DNA of 64,000 bases from Paragonimus westermani (GCA_008508345.1 QNGE01000418.1:1-64000); one strand, 5' to 3'. Positions 22,640 to 36,522 are shown, counted from the stretch's first letter. Notes: generated by a model from the sequence alone, not told the origin. Translations and numbers: made by a program.

Positions 22640-23130
22640 ACTGAAGAATTCTGGTACCCAAATCTCAGGAGACAACACGGAAATCGACATAAGGAAAGAT
22701 CTGGGCATCTGGACGCCGTCTAACCTATTTTTGGTCTATCACTACCAGGTGGCGACGAAAGGAGCTTGCTACATTCGAAATGTTTCAGTGTACTCGCCTT
22801 CGCGCAGGAAGAAGCGTTCCGGACTGTGTATGGGGTTAATTTGAGCCCGGTGCATGAGTACACCAATCACTTCGTGTAGACCGGATACGGGAAATAAATG
22901 TTCGCTCTTGAGCGTATTCAGCCCGTGGTGATGATGTGGTCACCAACTTAAGAAATGTTTTGTACGCGTCCACTTGAAATTTTCCACCTGCGGCCATCTG
23001 AAATTCCACCAATCTACGGCGATGAGCATTCGGGAATTCGGCCACTTTCAAGATGGATATCACTCACACCTGATCGCAACCTCATCATTCAGATACATTT
23101 TCCGGCCGACCAGGATTGGAGCTAACAGGA
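22640..23130 (+). mobile_element. CR1-like LINE 3' remnant (CR1-b)
   Basis: Translation around 22680-22760 gives TEIDIRKDLGIW then YHYQVATKGACYIR, matching CR1-d EVDLKKDLGTW ... YHHQLAAERGLMTLR. After a frameshift, FRTVYGVNLSPVHEYTNH and FALERIQPVV match DTLYRVYIRSLLEYAN ... LAIERVQRVA. Similarity fades after about 23110. It is a short, old plus-strand fragment of the RT C-terminal part. Confidence 0.7.
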
Positions 23131-24189
23131 ATGTCATTGTGTCTCCTCTCGAGCCTACCAGTAACCTGATCAACGATCAGAAGTAGAAGCGGTCTAGCGC
23201 TCAAATGTGACGATTCGGTCGTTCCTAGTGTAAAGTCAATGACACAGCAATCAAGAGGATTGACTCGTGGAATCGTGACCGGAGTTCTAATCCTGACTAT
23301 GGAAAGGATATACAATACTGACGAACTATACTGAAAGCGAAACGCCAATATAGCCCTTCTTTTCGGAAGAGGCTGACTGTAAAGTCTGTCTGTATGCGAG
23401 AGCCGTGATCGAATGTGGGCAATGTTCAAACTGAGACCCTACGGTGATATAACTCACACATCCTCATTCTTTGTGCGGGTTTCGCAGGGCAGTGCTTTGT
23501 CATACCTAATGACGACGGCCGATGTGGACATGCTAGGGAGCTTTACACGCTCCGGTGCCAGTCTTTTCTCAGGCAGCAGTTTTTTTATAGGATTACTGGC
23601 TACCAGAGCAACCCTTTCTCTGATATCGTCGGCTGTGTTTCTAGAGATGGTTGCAAGGCATTGTTAAATTCTTATTTACCCAAAACAGGCTGGGTCACTA
23701 CCCTGAAATGATGGTTTGGCTTGTGTGCTGTGTTGTTCCGGCAAGCTATGCTGACCAGGACACAGGTCCTCGAGGGTCGAACTCTGTCAGACTTGCCGAA
23801 GGATAACAGCAGGCTGAATGGTGATGCGTTGGTTGTGGATGATGCCGGTGTGCTGCGGTTCAGTACGGCTTGATGTTTGTCCTTCACTCCTCCGGTTTTT
23901 TGGTGTTCTCCATGTCTTTGCGGTAGTACTGGCCTTAATGTATGTTTACCTTTTAGGGGCATGGCTCTCAAACCTTTGCGCAGTTTGTAAAATTTGATCG
24001 CCGCTCATGGCCGATGTTCATGCGATTGTGCGTTTCCAAATATGCTTTACACGCCGCTTTGTGGTACCACTTCTCACATTCGCTGATGGTGTGAATGCAT
24101 AGATGACAGGCGAACAGCACGGCACAAGCCTTCGAATCCTGTCCATGTGCCTGCGACTCAGTCATGTGTTAGTGTTTATGATCCAGCTA
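23131..24189. other. Unassigned DNA, possibly RTE-B 5' part
   Basis: Precedes the first clear RTE-B endonuclease block. The start of that endonuclease should lie here, but I could not read it. The open frame 23413-23667 (plus) has no motif I recognise. Confidence 0.4.
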
Positions 24190-24610
24190 GGTGCCACACC
24201 GGTGAAACAAAAGATTTTTTCTCGACCAGCTGTCCATCACAATCCGGTCGGCATCGGAGAGCGACCGACTGTTTGTTCTAGGTGACGCTAGTTCTCGACT
24301 CAGACGCGATCCGGTAGCCTTACCAGGAGTCCTTGGACCTTACGACATTGGCTCAGTCAACAAGAGTGGTGATCGTCTCCCCCATCTGTGTGCAACTCAC
24401 GAGCTGCCTACTACAACCACTCGATTATCGCTGGGTGTAAGCGACATCACGATGTGGACTTACTTAAGGAAAGGGCACCAACATGTGTTTGTTTACGTGA
24501 TCGTGCGGAAGCGCGACATTCATGCGATGTGTATCACGAGAGTGATGCATGAAGCCGAATGCAGCACAGGCCATAGGTTGGTCAGGACCAAATTGTTTAT
24601 CCACTTATGC
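24190..24610 (+). pseudogene. RTE-B endonuclease remnant
   Basis: Blocks: KQKIFSRPAVHH, then LGDASSRLRRDPV (family LGDFNARVG), GVLGPYDIGSVNKSGDRL (family GVLGPHGLG-SNDNG--L), LCATHELPTTTTRLS (family C-EH-LILTNT-FR), TMWTYLRKGHQH and YVIVRKRDIHAM, ending with TGHRLVRTK where relatives have TDHRLV-SK. GDFN is altered to GDAS and the final Asp of SDH/TDH to Gly, so the nuclease is dead. One frameshift lies near 24277. Confidence 0.75.
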
Positions 24611-24656
24611 ATAATTTTTTATGGTAGATCATCCGGACACCGGCAGTGTTTGAAGG

Positions 24657-25169
24657 TTGAACTACTGTAGAAGTGTTAAAGAGTGTTGCTCTTCAGTGTG
24701 CCCTTGCCGCTCATCTGCAAGACGCTGCCGTGTTCACTACCCCTGGAGATATGCCGCAGCACATCAGAGAACACATCACGGCAGCAGCTGCGAGAAGATC
24801 GGTGTCAAATGCCAGAAAAACCCCCACTGGTTCGGCGACAACGACGCAACCCCCCATAATTTGATACGATGGAAGAATATCCGTTTTGACGCTTCCACAA
24901 ACGACCCAGACATTGAAGCAAAGGAGATAACGTCCCCCAGTGTCCGCCGTCAAGTGGCCGAACGAGTTAGCAGAATCAAGGACGAATGGTCGAATAAACA
25001 GTGTGAACGAATGCGTGGTTACGCCAATCGCCGACCAATCAAGCAAACCTACGACCCGCCTGAGGCGACTTTCGGTCCGTCCGTTCAGTCTGCGGTCATT
25101 AACAAAGACACCAAGTTCTCGTACACCCAGCCGGAGAACATTATGGAAGTGTGGCGTGAACACTGGTAA
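24657..25169 (+). pseudogene. RTE-B linker and RT N-terminal part
   Basis: 170-codon frame. From about residue 55 it reads HWFGDNDATPHNLI, EWSNKQCERMRGYANRRPIK, FGPSVQSAV and NIMEVWREHW. This corresponds to the family linker DWFDDNDA-I-NLL ... AW---KAEEIQGYAD ... YGP ... IL-RW-EHF. The first ~50 codons are partly out of frame: the parallel frame 24673-24864 fits better upstream. Confidence 0.75.
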
Positions 25170-25199
25170 CCAAACCGTCCTGCTGTCATTGATAGGATG

Positions 25200-26207
25200 A
25201 CCACGAATCGCCTGTCGTAACCGACCTTCAATTCTTTATCTGCTTTTGTCCCGTATTCATCGGAGGTAAAATGAGGGACTGGACAACTGTACAACAACAA
25301 GGAAGCAGGCGAGGATGGACTGCGAGGCGAAACACTGAAGAATGGCGAACCGGTGTGGGAACGCACTTTGCTCCAGCCAGCTCACTCCACCTAGGATAAG
25401 GAAGAAATAACACGAGATTTCAGGGATGCCCTGGTGATACTTTTGTCTAAGGGTTAGAGTAGTAAGCAGTACCCGACAGCTATCGTGGGATTAGCCTACT
25501 GAGATTCATTGGCAAGGTGCTCGCAAGAATCCTGCTGAACCCGCCGAATATGAACGTTTTGAGACCAACGCTGCTGATCAGCAGGGTGTATTCCGGGCAA
25601 ATCACAGTAAGAGCAGCCAAGTGTTTGTTGCTCGACGGCTACAGAAGATGTGCGGAAGCGTTACCAGCTCTCGTATGCCCTATTCATGGACCTCACCGAG
25701 CGTATGATTCCATGAGCCGCGAGATGTGGGTGGTGCTTAGTATGGTTGCCAGTTTAATTGGAACCATTCGTGTGGGCATGAAGGCAAGGGTGCAATCGTG
25801 TGGATCGACCCCCGGTGAGTTTGACATTGCCATTAGCATACTTGACTGCCACGCTAACAGTTGCTTCTCAGGACTTGACGGCGGAGAGCGTTGAGGTCAA
25901 GTACCGAAGAGGTGGGCGCTCAACAAATATTCGACGTTTCGGCGCCCCAGCCCGGTTACATACTTCAGCGGCACGCATGCCTCCGTCCACAGATGGCAGC
26001 GTGCTGTTCACACACATGAAAGACAAACTACAGCGACTGGCCATGACTTTCATGACAGCAGCATCCAAGTTTGAACTGAATATCAGCACAGGCAAGATAC
26101 ATTTTTCAGCCTTTCCTGGGCGAAGGTACTGCTCCTGCAGGTGCGCCTGGGATTCGCATCCATGGAGAAGTTGCCGACAGTTGCTCAGACTTTTGATACT
26201 TGGATGA
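25200..26207 (+). pseudogene. RTE-B reverse transcriptase
   Basis: Early blocks 25280-25500 read NKEAGEDGLRGETLKNGEP (family GKAPGSDAIPAEIYKHGG-) and DFRDALVILLSKG. Frame 25517-25894 has ARILLNPP, EALPALVCPIHGPHRAYDSM in place of the motif A region (family FVDLTKAFDTV), and MVASLIGTIRVGMKARVQ. Frame 25800-26207 covers motifs B-C onward: STDG stands where FADD should be, followed by MTFMTAASKFELNISTGKI (family FAAACDNFGLIINTEKT). Loss of the Asp pair means it is catalytically dead. Confidence 0.75.
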
Positions 26208-26930
26208 CAAAATGTCAGCAGATATATCCCTCGACCACGCGTAAAGGGCTGCTTACAGACATCTAGAAAGACGTGTCTGGACGAACTACAGCCTGAAGAT
26301 AGCCAGTAAACCTGCTGCTCACTAGTTTTGACCGTACTATCGTACGACTGTGAAACTCGAACATTGTACGTTATCCGAGGTTTTTCCATTTGCGGTGTTT
26401 TGGATGTTCGTTGGTCGGACATAGTTTTGAACGCCGGAGTACCGCCGCTAGCGAACAGAAGGGTTGATGGCCCTACTGGTTCTAAATCAGCTTCATTGGT
26501 TAGGTCACGTGTAACTGATGGGCAACGTTTGTATTTCAACACAGCCACCCTACGGACAGCTGAACTCACGCCAGAGGAATCCCGGTGATCAGAAACGCAA
26601 GTAACAGGATTTTACTCAGGTAAGCCTTTGACGTTGCGACACCGATTTTATATGGTGAAGGTGCTTGACTTTGAAACCTACAGTCCGGAGAAATATGGTT
26701 CGAACGGGCGTCCGCGAGTTCAGTTAGCATCACTTGCAGAGACATGCATGGAAGCGCGCAATAGGCATTGGAAACCTTAGTCCCATAGCTCGTTGTGACA
26801 TGACCACAGGACAGTGCAACGTGTGCGGCCACAAATGGGTCGGCTGTTTGGGATTGGTAGGTCATCAAAGTATTCCTAGTAAATCGTTGACCAAGAGAAG
26901 GAGACTACTTCAAGACCAAGTGTGTTAAAT
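26208..26930 (+). pseudogene. RTE-B C-terminal domain with zinc finger
   Basis: The thumb and C-terminal part is heavily broken. VNLLLTSFDRTIVRL with a nearby C-E-T corresponds to the family's MYKAVILPTLLYGAETWT, and FIGVTC to a decayed RWSGHLVRM. At 26813-26870 the reading CNVCGHKWVGCLGLVGHQ preserves the first three ligands of the family's terminal C2HC/C2H2 finger (C--C ... IGL-GHLR--C). The fourth ligand is lost. Confidence 0.65.
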
Positions 26931-29900
26931 TTGTTGTACCCACCTCCTTTTCGCTCACTGTCCAACAATTGTCGTCGCTTGGAACTCACTCGTTTCCCTA
27001 TTCAGAAACCTGAATACTTGTGACCTACCCTTCATTTTTTTCAGCATTGCTGATGTAATGTACGTTGGAAGTTTTGCCTGCTATCTTTCAATCCAATCTT
27101 GCATTTTCTCATTATTTCCTCTAGAGTGCACTAACGCGTACTCCCATAATGGAATGTTTTTCTTGAGTTATATATTGAAATATTTCTACCAGTAACAATC
27201 TTATGATTGCAACCTCTCTATGTGTTCAATGTCTCAAAGATAGAGGTCTCAATTCACAGCTGGCCCATTAATTTGCTTACCACCATTGGCCGGCTGGACA
27301 CAAAGGCCTCACTCAAACACCTTTTCCTATTCCCTCGCGTTTACACCCGACAAATGGTGCGCGAGTGGAGCAGCAAGTGACGCTGCCTAAGCCCTTTGTG
27401 GTGATGGTTGGGCGCGTGCGCCCTCTGGCTCCGGCCATTGTGACGGGTATATCCGAACCAGATGCCGCTAACCAACTTACCAAAAGCGGTACTATACTTC
27501 TTTTCAGTGACTGGTTTTCGGGTCAAAAGATGGCTGCTCGACACCAAATCAGACCGACGGACTGGACCCTGGGAACTTGGACCCCCTTTCTCAAAAGCAC
27601 ATAGCAATCGCTGAACCCCCGAAACACTGGGATGGAAGCTTACTACAATACCACATTGGCACAGTGTTTCAACTAGCATATCATCATGTCTGACGGGTAA
27701 ACATGTGTCATCGCGTTTTCATTTTTCTTACCTATAGAAACCCTGCAAGTTATTCATTCTCTCTGCAGGAATTAACATACAGCATTGTGATGGACATTAT
27801 CTAGCCTTGATGGAGTATACGAAACTGAAAGTAACCGTACCAAATAATTAACTTCTCACTAGGAGATACTGTTCACTTTTATACTTCATGTTACATTTTT
27901 GCATGCGGCCGCACGGAATGCGCAATGATGAAGCATACTGCTCTGTAAAAGCATTCGACAGTTAACATTGTTCTATTCATTATTTGCGCAACATTGACAC
28001 GAAGCCTAAAGGTGGCTAATTATGTGTTCTGAATTCCATAGTCCATCCGATGTCACACTTATTTGCAACCCCTAGACAATTAAAACCCAAACTTGTCGAC
28101 GAGGCGCATCGCTGACAAAGGTGGAATTAATGATTGTTAGTCACTGTTTCTACCAACGGCAGACTTGATCGACAGCCGCCAGCATGGCCACTAATTTTGC
28201 ACCCTATCAACGATAAACATTTAGATCACACATTGCCACCCCATTGTGACCAAATAGCAATCACTCTTACTCAGGAAAGCTGCGGCTTCACAGAAAGGTA
28301 TATACCACGCTGGCTATTGTCGTCACTGAATATCTACTTCGCTCGTGGTAAACCTCACCCCTTAAAATTCACCACCGACCAAGTAGCTCATGCTACTGAA
28401 GTCACAATCTTTCAAGCGACTTGTAAGCCGAGAACAGTGGCTTTGAACGGTTGTTGGTCAATATGTTTCACTACCAAATGTCCAAAAGACCTGTTCGTGT
28501 ACTCTGTAATATTTCACTGTGTTATTGCTCACTGTTTAGATCATCGATCTACACTCCTGGTGTTTCATGAGTCTGTGAACGCTGATCTTCAGTGCGGCCT
28601 AAAGGTACATCTTTTAAACTAACATTCCTTTTTTTTCATTGTCGTCACAAGATTGGTTACCGCACGTGAACAGCAAAATTAACAAAGTATGCACCAAAAT
28701 CGTTCAAACTGCACACTTGCGTGATGTCTGTCATTAATCACTTCGGCTCACTATCTCGCGTTCGACCTAATTACATTCTGTGTTGCTGAAGAGAAGCGAA
28801 TGCCCCGGCAACGAACTTGCAAACTCCGACTAAAGATTTTTCAGGGTCAGTGCGTCCAAGTTGTACAGCTGATTATATGTGAGTATGCAATACATGGAAT
28901 GAGAACTTTTCATTGTCTTCAGTAGTCCAATTGAGCAAATGGTGGGAAAATGTATGTTCGAGGTGGACTTTTGTCTGCTTGGTTCTGGTCATCTGACGGG
29001 GTATACATACGTATGCACTGAATAAGGTGGAATAAAGTATGCCTACGTCACACAAATACATGACGGCTGGAAGACACACTGTCTGCTGATAGAAAAACAT
29101 CTTGTAATTATCAGCACTATGCGATTATGTATTTTCTACGAGAATTTGTTTACATTGTAGTGCTAGATCCTGAATTCGTACGCCCAGAGTTTCCCCAACC
29201 TTATGCTACCATGAATCGGAAGTCGCAGGGAGAAAACGATGAATCTGCAAACAAACTTTATTTGTTGATTTACTCGCCGTTCACGACAGACTTCAACGTA
29301 ACAATCAAGGGGTGCTAGGGAGCTGGACGTGGGAGCGCCTTGAGCACAATCGCACAGCAGCCGCCAGAGTGGAAGAGTGCGTCGACGGAAAATTCCAGTC
29401 GACCTTCAGAATTCAAACAAGCGTTAGACTGGTTAAGCGGTGTTCCTAACGGTAATAGCTCAACATTGTTATCCTAGTGAATGTAACCTACAGGAGTAGA
29501 GATGGTGCGAATTCAATACACACCTGAGAGCATAACTGCGATACTTATGCCGGTCCACTAACTTTGATGCTATGGGTTTGTAGTAAGTTTACATATACAA
29601 GGTAATGTGAACAGGTGCAGTGGTACTGCCAAGACAAATCTCACGTCGCGCGGACGTAGAAGGTGATCTCACTACAACATGACATCCTGCGTTTTATCTA
29701 AGATTCAACAGGGTAGATCGCTAGACGGGAAGCGTTGACAACTTTCATGTTATTAACAAGCAAAAATGGTCCGCTAACTTGCAGTTCGTGTACATAAGGA
29801 AATATACCGGCTCAAAAGTGACACCTTAAATCCCTTCGTCCAGGGATACTCACGGCAGTAAGCAAGCCTCACTCAGTTCTACTGCTTTTGATACCTTCAA

Positions 29901-32900
29901 GGCGGAAAACGAACCAGTAAGCACCGAATAGCATATATCAATAGACGTTATTCTGAAAAAAGACCTCGCTAATCACCAGGCGTGAGGCCTTTTGCACTTT
30001 CAACAATATGTTTTCACCTACAACCCTGTAACCGGCTGACTTAGTGGAATGGTTCAGGAGTTCCGGTCCTCCTTTCATACATCAGCTTTTGTTGAGGGGA
30101 CCGTGTTCAACCCAGCTTACAGGGTAAAGGACTCAGTCATGATTACGGCTAAATTCTTTGGCAAGGTATAATTACTGAATTAATTCCCTTAGGTGAAAGG
30201 GAGTTAGGCAAAAAAGTTGAGATGCACGGGCCCAGAAAAACAAAAGAAAACTTTTCAACTATGTGTTTACAGATAGCGAAGCGGAGGCCACTGATACCAA
30301 CATGTTTGAGAGTAGCTCACCACGAATGATTGCTCACGATGGGCTTAACAGCGTATCCCCCAAAAGCGCTCTTTTTTAAGGATTTGAAGGCAGTGGGTTG
30401 GTTTTGATGCTAAGGCAGTGGCGGTGTGAAGTATGATCTCACATATTATGGTTATGTAAGCGTTAACAGCTCTGTCACGTGAGATAATTACTAAGATATC
30501 AGGATTTCGCCCACATCTGTGTTAACTGCACGCTTTTTTATTTACAGTCAAACACTCTCCCTGATTAAAGGAAGACATCAGTGTTGTACACTCTACTGAC
30601 AAACATATACGTCTGCCTGATGAAAGAGGAGTCTTCTGCTTCTGAGCCTTACAGCTAGAAGCTTTTTAATCTGTTTTACTGCTTTGAAGTGGCAATTATG
30701 CAGTTATGCTGCAAACCTAGTGATTTCCTGCTTTTGGATCGACTGGCGCATGCTAAACTGGAAGTGTCCGCTGGGTACTTTGATTGATGCGTTATTTTTG
30801 AAGGTCGGGTAAAATATGTTCCACTCTAAAGATGAAAGCAGAGTGCTCAAGTGGTGTAGTTGAATATGATGTGACGATGAAACGTCAGTCAATTATTTTA
30901 TAGGGCTGGATTCAAGTTTGAAGCTGAAAGCGCTGTGGTTACTTTATGGCGGTTGATCGAAAAAGCACAGGGAAGCGGACAAAGTGACCGTTGCTTGGAA
31001 AAGTTCTGCAATATCACCTAGTAAAATAGACAACTAATCTAATTTTTCATGTTGTGGGAGGCATGCTTTGCAGAGGCCATAAGAGACATCCAAAATCGAT
31101 ATCGGTTGATTTACGATTTGCATATAACATTGACGCATAACTAGGGCAGCAAAAGACTAGGCACTTTGTTCTGTCTGACACTGGATGGTCTGCCCATGCG
31201 CCACCATGGCAGCCCACAGAGGACTCCGACTACCAGTGGTTACGCTGAATCTCCAATCACCCCAGTCTTGATTAGTTCCACGATTTTCATGAAGCACACA
31301 CCAATCCGCATCGCTCAGTTGTGGCCATAATCTTTGAGTTACTCCAAACTTCCGCGCACAGAATCGTAAGGGAATAAGCTAAGAGGAAAAAGTATGAAGG
31401 TGCGCATCCTATTAACTTGTAAGCGTGCACTCGAAGAAAAGCTGTTGAGTTACCTTTGCTGAATGTCAATTTTGAATGATTAAGTACTTTGCGACATAAC
31501 TATTACCTCGTTTCGGAGACTCATATGACGTCAAATGGCTTGAAACATGTCCTGTCGATCCTTAAATGACTGGGAGATGCATGTGTATGATTCCGTAGTG
31601 AAAATCTTTGGAAACGTATCAGCAGGATAAGATTAGATAGTAAAACGATAAGAGGTTTATTTAGTTTGGCAGGCTTGGATGGCATACAACCGATTAAAAA
31701 TGGTTGAGGTTGGAACGGCTCCATGGTGCCCAAGTTCACCGTGCCGGCGCAGTTATCGCTGTGTGTATATAAGTGAGCGTGCGTATTTAGAGGAAGCCTT
31801 GAAGACAAAACCAGCAGCACTGAATGCCAAAGTTGGGTTGTCTTTAAGCCTTAAAATGAGTGATGCTTAACAGATGGGTCAAGACATTCTAGTGGGCAAT
31901 AAGTGTGCCTTCTTATCCAAAACGTAACATATCTGCCAGTAGAAGAGCACTTTACTCTGCAATACTCTTCTTATGTAACACTCACTTTGTCAGCAAAATA
32001 CATGTGGGTGGATTGTGGTGTGTGATGGGGAGGACATACTTGTCAGGCTGCCTAAATGGTGACCAATTTTCGGACTGTCTTAAGAGACGCCTGAAGCCAA
32101 TGCACCTGTTATTTTTACAACCGGTAAATGATTGCTTCGGCACACTGAGTGTCACGTGGCGGGAGTTCATCTCACCATGTGCCTCGGTATGTTTGCTTTT
32201 CTTTATGCTTTCCGGGTTGAGGGTTATACCTTTGACTCCCGTTGCTTTATTGTTAATTGCGTGGAACTCTTCAGATCGATTGCCAGATTAACCGGGTCAG
32301 CGAGCCGGATATTATCTTTTCGCGTGTTACTAACGTCGATAGAAGCAGCGGTACAGTTAGTTCACTTTAAACTCTGGAGAAGCAGGAAAGTGTGAAGAAT
32401 GACACGCTGAAGTTTGGCTGGTCTGATTAAAAATTTGACCGTGCTGATCAATCCTCCAGCGCCACCAGATTCAGCAACAACCTGTGAGAACGGATGGAAA
32501 ACATGCGAGAAAGCAAGGTTTCTGGTGATTAAGACGACGAAACAAAAAGTCTGTAGTGTTGATAAAAAAATAATATAACTAAAGAGGCTTCAGCGGTCAA
32601 TGATGATGTCGAGCAGACAGAGACAGGATATCAGAACAGCATAAAACGATGTAACCTGCCGACCATCACATTCACTACGTTAGTAGGATAGGGTGCACAA
32701 GGCAAGCAAAGTCAACGGGGTGGCGAAAATAGTGACTTGTCGATTAAAGCTGTTAGCTTCGTCACGGAGCACAGAAATGAGAGTGTGCCCCCATCAGTGT
32801 TAGTACATGTGGTTCATTGGATTAGAGAGAAAGCAAGCCGGGCTTGGGCAGTATATTCCTTAAAAGAACGCAAAACAGTTAGGCGAAAAAATGATACTTC

Positions 32901-35900
32901 AGGTAAAAGAGCTAAAAAGCATGTAATCACGCGGAAAGGTAAAAAACAGCTGTGTGAAACAGACTTGTAAACCATGGTTCAAACTAGCACAGGGCGAGAG
33001 GCAGTTTATCCCGGTATTTGTTAGGTTCCTGCTTAAATACATACACACCTGGAGCCACCACAATTTTTATGGGTAAATTAGTCCAAGGACTGTTTGCGTG
33101 GTTGGTGAAAAATAGAAGAGAGCATGTAATCTCCCCCTACTGATCTATCACATTCCGGAATTTCTGTATTCCTTCAATCCCACAGAATCAATTCCCTTTA
33201 TCCCTGACACTAGAAACAGTGGATCACGGTTAAATCTTGTATGTTTAAGCTTTGTCGTTTTCTGTGAACGTTCCGGCAAGACACTGCTCGTCCTTTCAGA
33301 CACTACCGTTGGAGGAGCAAACTGACTGAACGTCGTAGTTTCCAACAAATTTGCGAACGCTTAACGTGGTATCCTATCAATTCGTAGGCAAACTTTATAA
33401 CAAAATGTTACTTCGTCCCCCTCAATTGCATCGTGTTTCCCATTGGACTTGAGCATTTGCCGTCGTTTACCACTAGGTTTGTGTGGAGGATTAGAAAAAA
33501 TGCGGAGTGAATGTTGATCCCGGGCACTGAAAAATTGTTCGAGCAATATTCAGTCCACCTACGACATCTGTCGGTAGGCTGGATCTGAAAGGGCTGCATT
33601 TGTAATGCAGAGAGCGTCTGTAAACTACGAGCCCGCCGGGTAACTGACTCAGGCCCAAAATTGGAGGCTGTCGTGATAGCGAGTTTCCCCTTGATGGAGT
33701 GTTTAAGTACGAAGAAAATGTCAAAAGCCAGATGAAAAAAGCAACGAACCTCGATATTGAACCAACCAAATTTACAAGCTCACGTGAAAACGACCAAATG
33801 CTACAGCCATGCGATGGAGGAGCGATAGGGCGCAAAGGAAACTAAGGTGCACACGAGCAAATGCCTAGCGGTGAGGAGTAAAGAGGAGGAAACCGCAAGA
33901 GACCAAGTGTTGACAAGTAACCGACACTAACTTTGGTAATACACCAAGATTAACGTTCGTGAGAGGAGAAATTTGGCGCCCGCGTAATTAGAATGGCTCT
34001 GGCAATGTTTTCCAAATGAGGGGAAATTATAGCTTAGTGTCACGTGAATGAATCACCCGGATACAGGTGAGCCATGAAGAACTCCACTCGTTAAGGTGCT
34101 CATCAAGCTGTATCCGCCAACGTGACGCGCTTGGCACGGTAGATAAACGTGCTGGTGAAGTGACCGCCCAAATTTCTCGATTACTGTTTCACCTCCAGTT
34201 TAACTGTCTAAGTTTTTATGCCTGAATGCGTGAATATTAATGAATGGTAATTAACCGGTTGTGGCGTCTTGGAGGTCTCGGCGGTAAGTCCCACTTTAGT
34301 GTTTACTCGCATATTATAAGGTTACCGCTCTGAAAAGCACCCAATCCAACCAGTTTTACACTATTTGCAACGAGATAACGGGCTTAACATGATGTCGGTG
34401 AAGTCTGTTGTGCATACCGTGAAGTGCAAAGGAACGAGAATGGGTCCTTGTGTGGACCACCTGTTGAAGACCTTCCGTTAGACAACACTTTTCGAGATCT
34501 CACCCGGTGTGGGATTACGCTTAGAAACGCCTCGACCCGCCCGTAGTTTACCAGTTGTATTTCTGTCTCCCACAAATTCCAAGTTACTGGCCTGTGGTTT
34601 ACGAAGTCGGATGGTTGCAGAACGTCTAGGTAGCACTTATCGGTCGCTACCTCCCGATTGATTTTCCGCACGATAACCTTTGAAAAGTTGGGGGATAATT
34701 AAGATAAGCCTACGCCTTGGGAGACTACGTTATCGACCTCTGGAAATTCTCCGCACATGCACTTTCGTTTTGTGTTCACAAATTTTGTCGACAACGCCAG
34801 TCAGATTCAACTATCAGTAACTTCTGACATCTGGGCGGTAGTCACCATCGACGATTGAAATTCGCACGGCCTCCCCTCAATTCTCCACGATCACACCTAC
34901 GAACGAAGTGGGGCCGAACGTGTGGGTACCGGGCACCATCGAGATATTGGTCAGAGGTCCTAAGGCAACATTGGGAACACTGTAAAGCTGTGTTGACCTG
35001 CTGCTTCTTAGTAGGAGTATCGGTGCTCGTCTTTATTCAGAGTGCTACTCATATTTGCTGTGGTCTCAACTTTGGAGTTAGGATGGAACAAACTTACTCA
35101 ACTTTCCAAAAACCGCACATTGTAAAATCGTGACATGAACCTGTCTGCCATATTCTTACTGGTCGATGTGGTTCCTCCCCCATTGGTAAATTTGGTTTCA
35201 TTTCTAGTGCTTAAGTGGAGCCTAGCCTGGGTATAGCTACTGAGCCGGGTGAAATTCCGTTTAAGACCACTCGCCGAATAAAGCAATTTATTTGGTTCGT
35301 TTCTGACTCCTATACATATATTTGAACACCTTCCGTGTGCTCGCGCTGAAATGCTCCTTTGTGAACTTAGAAAAAGCCACAGCTTGCGGCCACTTCTTCC
35401 GGATCTCTTGAAGAAACACTGTCTTTCGTAACACTTCGGAGGTTACTAAGATGAAACACTCACGGAATGTCGATTTTTATGTGAGACCTCATATGTTTTA
35501 CGTCACCTTTTTAACTCCAGATACCAAACTCCGGTGATCAGTTCGGAAACTGAGGTGCGATTTTTGGCAAAGAAGATTCGAGTTATAAACATATTACCGC
35601 ATGATTGCTGTTTCCGGGGGTAAAGACTTTGCCGTGAATGCGATTTCATAGAGGCAACGCAATTAGTAAATTCTTCTGGGCGAATGACAGCTTATTTGGC
35701 AGGGAACGGAAACATGTCATTGTTTGTAGATGCTGAAAACCGAAAACGTAGACAGAGGTCTTGTATTGTTGTTTATATTTCTAATATCCTGCGGTTACCC
35801 CCACCCAGTGGCAGCAGGTCATTGTTACGATTTTTACCTGTCCAACTGACGATCTTCACCGTGGAATGCCCCAGTATTATTATAACGTCATCCAAAGGTC

Positions 35901-36522
35901 CTAGAGTGGGGCTGGGCGAATTAACAAGCAGATGTACGATACACATTAGATGGATTTTGGGTGTAGCCTTCAGTGAGTTAAGCCAAATACCGTGGCATTG
36001 AGGCTACATATATCATGTGAGTGGGCCACTACTTCTAGATGGCATTACAGTTCATTACTAATCTTCCGGATGACGCAAATCAGAGTGAACTCAACTTGCT
36101 AACCGTAGTTAGGTGGACGTTCCGCACTTCCCAAGTGTACGGACTCTACCGAAGCTAGTGCAAAAATAGGCAACTGTATGTTCGTTCACCTTGGAAAACC
36201 GAGGGCAGCCAAAATTTGTTCACCAGTGACGCAAGAACACTCCTTTCAGAAGTGTAGCAAATAGTAAAAAAGCATAAACACCATGTAAACGAAAGTTCGG
36301 TGAAACTCGCTTGTGCTACTGAACCCTCACCGAGCAAAATGCGGGTGAATAACCAGTGAGTGAATCAAGAACGGGATTCGGTGAAGCATTTCACCACCGT
36401 ACTCGGTAAGCAGTAAGATGTGCACACAAGTAGCTGTATGCGCCCACTCACCTTCACCAATAAAGTTGTGCCGTGAACACAGACCACCGTGCAAGGGTGA
36501 ATAAATATTTGGCCAACAAAGA
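26931..36522. other. Long unassigned region
   Basis: 9.6 kb with no recognisable gene, element core or RNA gene. The longest frames are 28134-28622 (plus, 162 codons, TTG start), 27341-27679 (minus, 112 codons), 31905-32291 (plus) and 33491-33835 (minus). None shows a motif or composition that I can tie to a family. It may be intergenic or intronic DNA with repeats too decayed to read. Confidence 0.5.

Larger units (their letters stand above)
24190..26930 (+). mobile_element. RTE-B non-LTR retrotransposon, decayed
   Basis: A second RTE-like family, clearly different from RTE-A. In order: endonuclease remnant, linker, reverse transcriptase, C-terminal domain and a C-terminal CCH-type zinc finger. 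The blocks are collinear over 2.7 kb and read through several frames with stops. Proteins of this family, with the finger at the end, are common in tapeworm and other invertebrate genomes (established family knowledge; no search was run). The 5' end and 3' tail are not defined. Confidence 0.8.

Noticed and set aside
23085..23429. Minus-strand 114-codon frame
   Set aside because: No motif, and it partly overlaps the plus-strand CR1-b remnant.
24711..25163. Minus-strand 150-codon frame
   Set aside because: Antisense to the RTE-B linker.
25868..26569. Minus-strand 233-codon open frame, the second longest in the window
   Set aside because: It is antisense to the RTE-B RT and C-terminal blocks, which align well on plus. 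No known motif on minus.
28134..28622. 162-codon plus-strand frame as a possible gene
   Set aside because: TTG start, no recognisable domain, scattered Cys/His without a finger pattern; not convincing as a gene without transcripts.
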